Of a stretch of 64,000 bases of DNA, positions 56,877-64,000 are shown one piece after another (position 1 is the stretch's first letter; every line of letters starts with the position of its first letter). A program made the position numbers and the translations under genes. The notes under the pieces were generated by a model. The model ran no database searches. It saw nothing but the letters and a program-made list of their open reading frames with translations, and was not told the DNA's origin. This DNA is from Kwoniella bestiolae CBS 10118 (Eukaryota; Basidiomycota; Tremellomycetes; Tremellales; Cryptococcaceae). The DNA lies in contig NC_089244.1 of NCBI RefSeq assembly GCF_000512585.2, forward strand, positions 992,001-1,056,000. The letters run 5' to 3'.

Positions 56877-59800
56877 ATGGACAATTTCACGGATAAATCA
56901 GCTCAAGTATTGAAAGCTGCCTTTGACAAGGCAGAGGAGATGGCTAATTCACAAGGTTCGTTGAGTTCTCACCCTATCTTTGCCCTCTTCTGCCCTCATC
57001 TTCTCCCTTCTCCCTCACTTCAATAGAGAAACTTATGCTGACTTGACTCTTACATTACAGTCTATCCGGTTCACCTGATATCGGTCTTATGGGACGAACC
57101 AAGCGAAGGATCCTCCTCCCAACCCGACCAGCCTACCCTCCTCAAGGCCGCCTTGGAACATATCGGAGGCAATCCAACGATATTCAATCGAGCCTTGATG
57201 AGGAAACTCAACAACCTTCCCGTCGTAGATCCAGCACCCGCACCACCCCTTCCTGCCACTCAGCCATTCCACCTCGTACTTCGTGAAGCTCAAAAGCTAC
57301 AGAAAGAACAAAATGATCAATTTGTCGCGATAGATCATCTGCTCTTGGCTTTATTGAAGGTGGATAACTCGGATTTGAAGGAGTTGCTTAAAGGGACAGG
57401 GGCGGAACCTAAAGCTTTGGAAGCGGAGGTGAGAAGGAAGAGAGGTGGTAGGAAGGTGGATAGTAAATCTGCGGAAGGGCAATTTGACGCTCTAAACAAA
57501 TGTGAGTGATATTTAGCCTTTCGGAATGACTTTTTTGGTCGAGTGAAATTATACAACATACTGACGACTCATTTCTGCTTCAGACTGTACCGATCTCACC
57601 GCTCTTGCCGAACAAGGTAAACTTGATCCAGTAATCGGAAGAGATAACGAAATCCGAAGAGTCATTCGAATCCTCTCGAGAAGGACGAAGGGTAATCCAG
57701 TACTTATTGGTGAACCCGGTGTCGGTAAAACCGCTATTGCAGAAGGTCTGGCTCAGCGAATAGTGGATAGGGATGTACCTGCAAGTTTGTTAAGTAGGTT
57801 GATGGCGCTAGATATGGGTGCTTTGGTAAGTCATTTCATCCAACAGAGTCGACTGAATCACTGCTGACAATTGACTGTAGATGGCCGGTGCGAAATACAA
57901 GGGAGAATATGAAGAACGAGTCAAAGCTGTTCTCTCCGAAGTCGAAAAATCAGGTGACGAAGGTCAACAAATCATCCTTTTCATCGACGAGATCCACCTT
58001 ATCATGGCTGGCAAAGACTCCAGTGGAGGCATGGATGCGGCAAACTTGCTCAAACCCATGCTTGCCAGAGGAAAACTCAAGGTCATCGGTGCGACAACCC
58101 TCAACGAATATCGAGAATACATCGAGAAGGATTCTGCATTCGAAAGAAGATTCGCTCAAGTTATCGTTGATGAACCTTCTGTTCCAGATACCGTAGCCAG
58201 TAAGTCGTTTTCTTTTCAATTACCCTGAACGCATAATTACTGACTTTTTATCTAGTTATGCGAGGTATTCGAGAGAAATACGAAACTCACCACGGTGTTC
58301 GAATCATGGACTCGGCTTTGGTCCTCGCCGCTCAACTCGCCAAACAATATTTGACTGCTCGACGAATGCCCGATTCAGCTATCGACCTACTTGATGAAGC
58401 GGCAAGTGCAGTCAAGGTCGCTCGAGAAACACGACCTGAAGCGATCGACGAGCTTGAGCGTAAGAAGCTGGGACTCGAAGTCGAGGTTCATGCGCTTGAG
58501 CGAGAGAAGGACGAAGCTTCCAAAGAAAGACTCGAAATTGCTAAGAAAGCTATTGCGGAAGTGGAAGATAAGCTTGGTCCACTCAAGCGACAATACGAAA
58601 ATGAGAAACACCTTGGTGATGAGATCCACGAGTTGAGAAGAAGGATTGATGAATTGAGAGCAAAGGCTGATGAAGCTGAGAGAAGGTAAGTTGGTTTTAA
58701 TGTATAGCTTACACTCAGCCGTGACGCTGACGTTTGGCTGTAGATATGATCTTGCTACCGCTGCCGATATTCGATACCACTCCATCCCACAACGAGAGCA
58801 AAAGCTCAAAGAACTCGAAGAGCGAGAAGCGGAACGAGGGACAGGTCAACAAGTCACTCCTGAGATGATCGCTGAGGTCGTCGCTCGATGGACTGGGGTA
58901 CCCGTCTCTCGACTCGTTGAAACCGAAAAGACAAAACTCCTTCGACTCGAAAAATTGATCTCGAAGAAAGTCATTGGTCAGCCTGAAGCAGTCAAAGCGG
59001 TTGCCAACGCTATCCGACTCAATCGATCTGGTCTCTCCAATCAAAATCGACCTATCGCATCTTTCCTCCTTGTCGGTCCTTCCGGTACCGGTAAGACCCT
59101 TCTCGCCAAAACCCTCGCTGGAGTCATGTTCAACAGTGAAGAAGCTATGGTCCGTATCGACGCATCAGAGTATTCCGAGAAACATTCCATCTCAAGACTT
59201 ATAGGTGCTGGACCTGGATACATCGGTCATGAATCTGGTGGACAACTCACCGAAGCAGTCAGAAGAAAACCATATTCACTCATCCTCATCGATGAGATCG
59301 AAAAAGCTGCCAGGGAGTTTCACCAACTATTCCTCCAGGTGCTCGATGATGGGCGACTGACCGACGGTAAAGGACGAGTTGTCGATTTCAGAAACACAAT
59401 CATCATGATGACTTCCAATGTCGGTTCGGTATACCTCAACGAAAACCCTTCAGAAGGTGCTGTCGCTCCCGAAGTACGAGCGAAAGTACAAGGTGCGATC
59501 TCCCAGACCTTCCCTCCGGAATTCATCAACCGTATCGATGATATCATCTTATATCGATCACTATCCCGATCAGACATCAGAAGGGTCGTGGATGTACGAC
59601 TCAAGGAGATCCAACAGAGACTTAAAGATAATAACAAGAAGATCAAGTTGGCAGTGGACGATTCCGCGTGCGAATGGCTGGCTCAAGCTGGATATTCACC
59701 TTCGTACGGTGCTAGACCCATGGCGAGGTTGATTCAGACTGAAATCCTCAATCCGCTTTCGAGATTGTTACTTCAAGCTAGGATTAGGGATGGTGAGACC

Positions 59801-59935
59801 GCGCACGTCACTGCGGATGTGAGGAAGAATAGACTGGTGGTCATTCCGAACCATGAGGTAGACGTATCGGCGCCGGATGATAGTGAGGATGATGATGATG
59901 ATAGTATGGATATCGAGGTGGAGGAGATGGATTAG
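56877..59935 (+). CDS. HSP104: Protein disaggregase HSP104 (ClpB family)
   Basis: Hexameric AAA+ chaperone that threads aggregated proteins through its pore with Hsp70/Hsp40. Six exons (56877-56955, 57061-57501, 57584-57825, 57881-58199, 58256-58685, 58744-59935) join to 900 residues, close to yeast Hsp104. The N-domain starts [20 protein letters not shown]. Nucleotide domain 1 has Walker A GEPGVGKT, pore loop [15 protein letters not shown] and Walker [11 protein letters not shown] coiled-coil middle domain follows ([20 protein letters not shown] onward). Domain 2 has [19 protein letters not shown] and [10 protein letters not shown], with sensor [10 protein letters not shown]. The acidic tail ends IEVEEMD. 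All motifs intact. Expected to be heat-induced. Confidence 0.98.
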
Positions 59936-61363
59936 AGTAGTAACAAAATGAGTGTATGTAGTTTGTGGTAAATTGAAGTCAATCTTCGGGACTTTCGTTT
60001 TGGGCCTTTGTACATAGTAGATATTTCATAGGTAATTTGATTTTTGATCAAACACATAATTTGAAGGGAAATGATAATAATGCATCGCATGAGTATATTC
60101 TGGGGCGTGGGACGACCAATGACAGCACGATTTAAACTTGAAGGCGATAGGACCAGTCGGTGAGAGGTACAGCCCCTCCAGATCAACAAAAGCCTCGTTT
60201 GCACGTTCTCAGTGTCCATGAGATATCGAATGACAATCAGGGCTTCTTGCAGACGTGATTCTTCCCATGGTGACCCACAAGGGTCAATCATATAAATCGA
60301 AATCAATCGCCTTCTCCTTCCCATGGATTCCTGCTAAGCGCCTATAGCAGGTGATCGGTGATTGATATACTGGGTATTACGACATGCCAAGTTCTCCTTC
60401 CCAGCTTCCGCGAACGGCGCGACAGCATGGAGCGAGGGGCCAGGCGTCTGATGAGGAAATGCGGCAATCTTCTCATCGAAAGACACCGATATTTGATTTG
60501 ATCCTCTTCTGATCGAACCGGGTCGTTCCTATTTCCATCTTCCCTTTTCCCCCACAAGATGTCTTACAAGCCAATACCATCCTGCAGTCTTCCTTCCGAT
60601 CGAACCGGCGGTGGAAACAAATGCCAAGACTTCGACAGCAATAAGATTACGTGAAAAGAGCTAAAGCGTACCTGAAAATAGATCTACTTTTCATCCAATC
60701 GACCCGGAATCAGACAAACCCACCCTTCCCCATCCATCAAGCGGACCAGAACGAGTGATTCACTCCGATCACTACGTACTACCCACGTAAGGTCAATCGA
60801 AAATTCGAAATTCCCATAAACCCTCCATGCGGGGCATTTGAGCTATATTCGAAATCTTTTGCGGGGGTCAGGGGTCGGCACCGATTACTTCCTATCTCTT
60901 TGCCTGAATCGGATGTGGGTGCGGGGCATATTCGAAAATACCTGTATCTGTTTATCCGTGTTTTCGAATATCTCGACTGATCGTTACGCAAGATTGGGGT
61001 ATTTTGGAGACAGGTACGAGACGTGGAACTTCTTGGCATCACTTTTAGTCTTTGTGGAAAAGGAAAAAGGGAGATGGCAGTGAGGCGGTTTCTGATGGGA
61101 TGGGAGGAAAGGTGAAGGTGAATATGTGGGGTATCGTATGGGAATGGGAAATAAGAACGAGGGACGATCCTATCGGAAGAAATAGGAAATGAGATGTGGT
61201 GTGGGGGTGTCTGAAGTCTGGAAGGCGGGGTCGCGATTACCTTCGAATGAGGGGGCGAAGGGTGTAGAGTAAGGTATATAAACGGGTGATTGGGGACCCA
61301 AGGGGCTAGTTTTCTTCCCCCTCATCCAATCAATCATTCACAAATACACATTACTGTACCGCC
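59936..61363. other. 1.4 kb intergenic: HSP104 3' end and MFS promoter
   Basis: No gene is recognised; frames here are short and unlike known proteins. The right end is G-rich on the plus strand (about 61070-61260) and carries a TATATAAA element at 61275-61282. Two similar TCGAACCG words at about 60495 and 60600 have no evident role. Confidence 0.55.
61275..61282 (+). promoter_or_regulatory. Probable TATA box of the Dal5-like transporter
   Basis: TATATAAA lies about 82 bases before the start codon, followed by a CT-rich leader (TTTTCTTCCCCCTC), a typical fungal promoter layout. Confidence 0.6.
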
Positions 61364-63634
61364 ATGTCCACCCTACCTACGCTCGAGAGACAGGTAACCG
61401 ACTCGTCCGAATGGACCTCCGATATGGACGCTGAGAAGGGCGCCGTCAAGCACATCGACCATGCCAATGTTAACGTTCCTGATGCCATCGCGGAGGAGGA
61501 CGAGGGACCCAACGTCGGGTTGGCAGCTTACGAGCAGTCTAAAGCTATGGGGGAGGTTGTGAGTAACACGTCGCCGCTTCACCCTCTCCGAAATTTAACA
61601 AGTGTGGCAAGGTGTTGATGAGTTTTTTTTTTGGGTGGCACTGTAGACCCCCGAGCAAAACAAACGTATCAGAGTACGAATCGACTTGCTCCTCTTGCCT
61701 TTGTTCCTTATCACCCAGACGCTCCAGTACCTCGATAAGACAGCTTTGAACTATGCCAAAGTGTTTGGTATGGAGAAAGCCATGGGGATGCACGGGAATC
61801 AGTACTCGCTCGGTGCCGCTATCTTCTATATGTGAGCTTCGTTTCTCATCCTGCCACATCACTTCCTTCTCGACACCCATTCATCACTCACCGTTCACCG
61901 TCTCACTCGTGGATCTCCGTTTTGATCTAGCGAGGCTGACACTCTGTAACACGAACAGCGGATACATGGTAGCTCAACCAGGATGGCAATACGCTCTCGG
62001 TCGACTACACGCCGGTAAAGTCCTCGGTGTCTCCGCTTTCATCTGGGGTCTCACCGTCCTCGTTATGGTCTGGTCCAAGAACTTCACCCACGTCATGGTC
62101 ACTCGTTTCTTCCTCGGAGTGTTCGAGGCGGCCGTGACTCCCGGTTTGTCATTGATGACTGGTTGGTGGTACAAGCGAGACGAGATTCCATTGAGACAGA
62201 CGATCTGGTACTCTGCCGTCGGGTGGGGAGGAATGATCGGTAGTTTGATGGCTGCTGGTATTTCAAAGGTTAGTCGGGTTTTCTACTCCCTCTTTACTTC
62301 CTCATCATTCCTTCCATCGCCTTTCTTTCATCCCACACGACAAGAAGCAGGCTCAGATGAATGCGAGACTGACGTTTCTGGATTCTCGTTCAGATGGACG
62401 ACCACCCAACCCCACGATGGAAGTTGATCTTCTACATCCTCGGCTCAGTCACCATGGCCCTCGGTATCTGCCTCTACTTCTTCCTTGCCGATGGACCCAG
62501 TACTGCCAAATGGATCAAGAAGGAAGACCGACCAGCTGCTGTCAATCGAGTTGCCCAATCTGGTGTTGGTTTGAAGACTACCAACTTCAACTGGACTCAT
62601 GGGTTCCAGGCTTTGAAAGATCCTAAGACGTGAGCCACTCATCTTTCATATCACTATCAGTAGTTGGAAGAACAATGAGCTGAAACTTCTTGGATATATT
62701 CAGTTGGTTCCTCTCCCTCGCCATGTTCGGCTCCTCCGTACCCAACGGTGTCCTCACCAACTTTTCTGGAACCATCATCAAGGGACTCGGTTACTCCACC
62801 TTCAACGCCGCTTTGCTCGACTGTGCCGGTCGATCCCTCCAGGTCATCTCCTTGTTGATTGCTGGTCTCGTGGCTACCCGATGGGCCAACACCAGACTGT
62901 TGATGATGACTGTTGGAAACTTGATTTGTGTGATGGGTACCGCCATGATGAGTTTCTTGCCTTTCACTAAGCATTATACTTGGGCTAGATTGATTGGGTT
63001 CTGGTTGGTCAAGTGAGTGAACGGTTTTCTTACTCTCATTTCGTATCTCTTTGCTGATTGGTTGGCTTGACCTGTAGCACCCAATCCATCGGTTTCACCA
63101 TTGGTTTGGTCATGGTCTCTTCCAACATCGGTTCATACTCCAAGAGAGTCGTCGCTTCGTCTTGTATCTTCATTGCCTACTGTGTAGGTAACATCGGTGA
63201 GCATCTCCCTCTCTAACCATATGTCGATGTCCCAGTCATTGACGATAGTTCAATCATCAGTCGGCCCATTGACCGCCTTGGAACATGAAGCACCACGATA
63301 CCAAACCGCCGCATATTCTATGATGGCTGGTTATATCCTCAAAACCATCTGCCACGGTTTACTCTGGGTTTACGTGAGTTTACCCACCCGTTCACCTGTC
63401 CGTCTGCTGTGAGTGAAGCAGCGCTGATTTATTTTTGTGCCATTGACAGATGTGGAGAGACAACAAGTCGCGAGACAAGAAATACGGGCCCGCCGACCCT
63501 GTCACTGCCGCTGATAATGGTATGAAGGGTATGACTGAGACTGAGAATATCCATTTCAGGTGAGTTCGGTCGTCTAGGTGCTTTCATGGTTGTATGGATC
63601 CAGCTGATCTTGAATGCACAGATACGTGTTGTAA
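61364..63634 (+). CDS. MFS transporter, Dal5/anion:cation symporter family
   Basis: Twelve-helix permease of the allantoate/nicotinate/pantothenate group. About eight exons, roughly 530 residues. The hydrophilic start MSTLPTLERQVTDSSEWTSD leads to RIRVRIDLLLLPLFLITQTL and the family motif QYLDKTALNYAKVFGM. Then come QYSLGAAIFYIGYMVAQPGW, RFFLGVFEAAVTPGLSLMTG, WWYKRDEIPLRQTIWYS and WKLIFYILGSVTMALGICLY. The second half has FSGTIIKGLGYSTFNAALLD, VMVSSNIGSYSKRVVASS and MAGYILKTICHGLLWVYM. The last exon adds RYVL and stops at 63632-63634. Substrate cannot be told from sequence; organic anions such as allantoate, ureidosuccinate or vitamins are typical. Confidence 0.93.
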
Positions 63635-64000
63635 GCTGTATTCTTGATCAAAAAGGGAGAAAGGATGTATGTAGGAAGGCACTTCAGAAAGGGAGGGATA
63701 GTATCTGCGAAGAAGTAAAGTCCCAGCTTGGGTTAGTACATTGTACGAAAATACATAGTGGAATACAGGGTATAAAGCATATGTAGTAGAGAGTGATATT
63801 TCAAAGATGAATCGTATATCTGTAGTATTTAGTATATGCATGACCATCGAGCTAATCGCTGAAAGGATGATCGAGTATGCCAAGGAGGCGAACGAGCGAC
63901 GTATCCGAAATGATCGCACAAATACATACACATTCACTCATCCCACATACACAGCTTTCCATTCCCGTAATCGAGGTTACGCACCGTCCTTTGCACCTGT
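63635..64000. other. Window end, downstream of the Dal5-like transporter
   Basis: 366 bases with no recognised gene. A minus-strand frame from 63937 has no family resemblance and overlaps the transporter's 3' end. Confidence 0.5.

Noticed and set aside
1..64000. CRISPR array, prophage, operon or insertion sequence
   Set aside because: Gene structure is clearly eukaryotic with spliceosomal introns. No spaced repeats, integrase or transposase was seen.

Overview
The window looks like nuclear chromosomal DNA of a basidiomycete yeast, most likely a Tremellales relative of Kwoniella or Cryptococcus. The protein genes are cut by many short introns (mostly about 50-120 bases) with GTNNGT-type donors and (C/T)AG acceptors. 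Most products read as clear fungal orthologues once the exons are joined. I found no rRNA or tRNA gene, no transposon and no CRISPR array. The genus is inferred from gene style, not proven. The gene models are hand-spliced, so individual exon edges may be off by a few bases even where the product is certain.

Layout, left to right. At 1-5.1 kb lie a flavin monooxygenase (cut by the window edge) and a convergent old-yellow-enzyme reductase. At 5.5-19.6 kb is a dense run: REV1 translesion polymerase, a UCH deubiquitinase, the GID/CTLH E3 subunit Fyv10/MAEA, EMC4, a Ubp1/USP30-like deubiquitinase and the retromer subunit VPS29. At 19.6-30.4 kb the only confident gene is a Pcl-type cyclin; it has 2.2 kb of non-coding DNA downstream and 7.5 kb upstream. 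At 30.4-34.4 kb are ZPR1 and a secreted M28 metallopeptidase. At 35.3-40.5 kb are a monocarboxylate-type MFS transporter and a divergent Zn2Cys6 transcription factor, probably a regulator/transporter pair. At 40.9-48.2 kb are an RNase T2-fold protein that has lost its catalytic residues and ends in an ER-retrieval signal, MZT1 (gamma-tubulin complex), a Vps3844-type membrane protein and the cleavage/termination factor PCF11. At 50-56.4 kb are a small orphan gene, mitochondrial MAM33/p32, a divergent TBC-domain protein and the HAL3/PPCDC flavoprotein. At 56.9-63.6 kb are the HSP104 disaggregase and a Dal5-type MFS transporter.

Most neighbours alternate strand, giving repeated divergent promoters and tight convergent 3' ends. 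The genes do not form one pathway. Functional groupings are modest: two flavoenzymes at the left end, three ubiquitin-system genes between 10 and 18 kb, and the transcription-factor/transporter pair.

The most unusual object is the RNase T2-like gene at 40891-42321 (minus). Its seven exons join in frame. Both catalytic segments are present in alignment, but every catalytic residue is replaced, and an added charged tail ends in RDEL. This predicts an ER-resident pseudo-ribonuclease.
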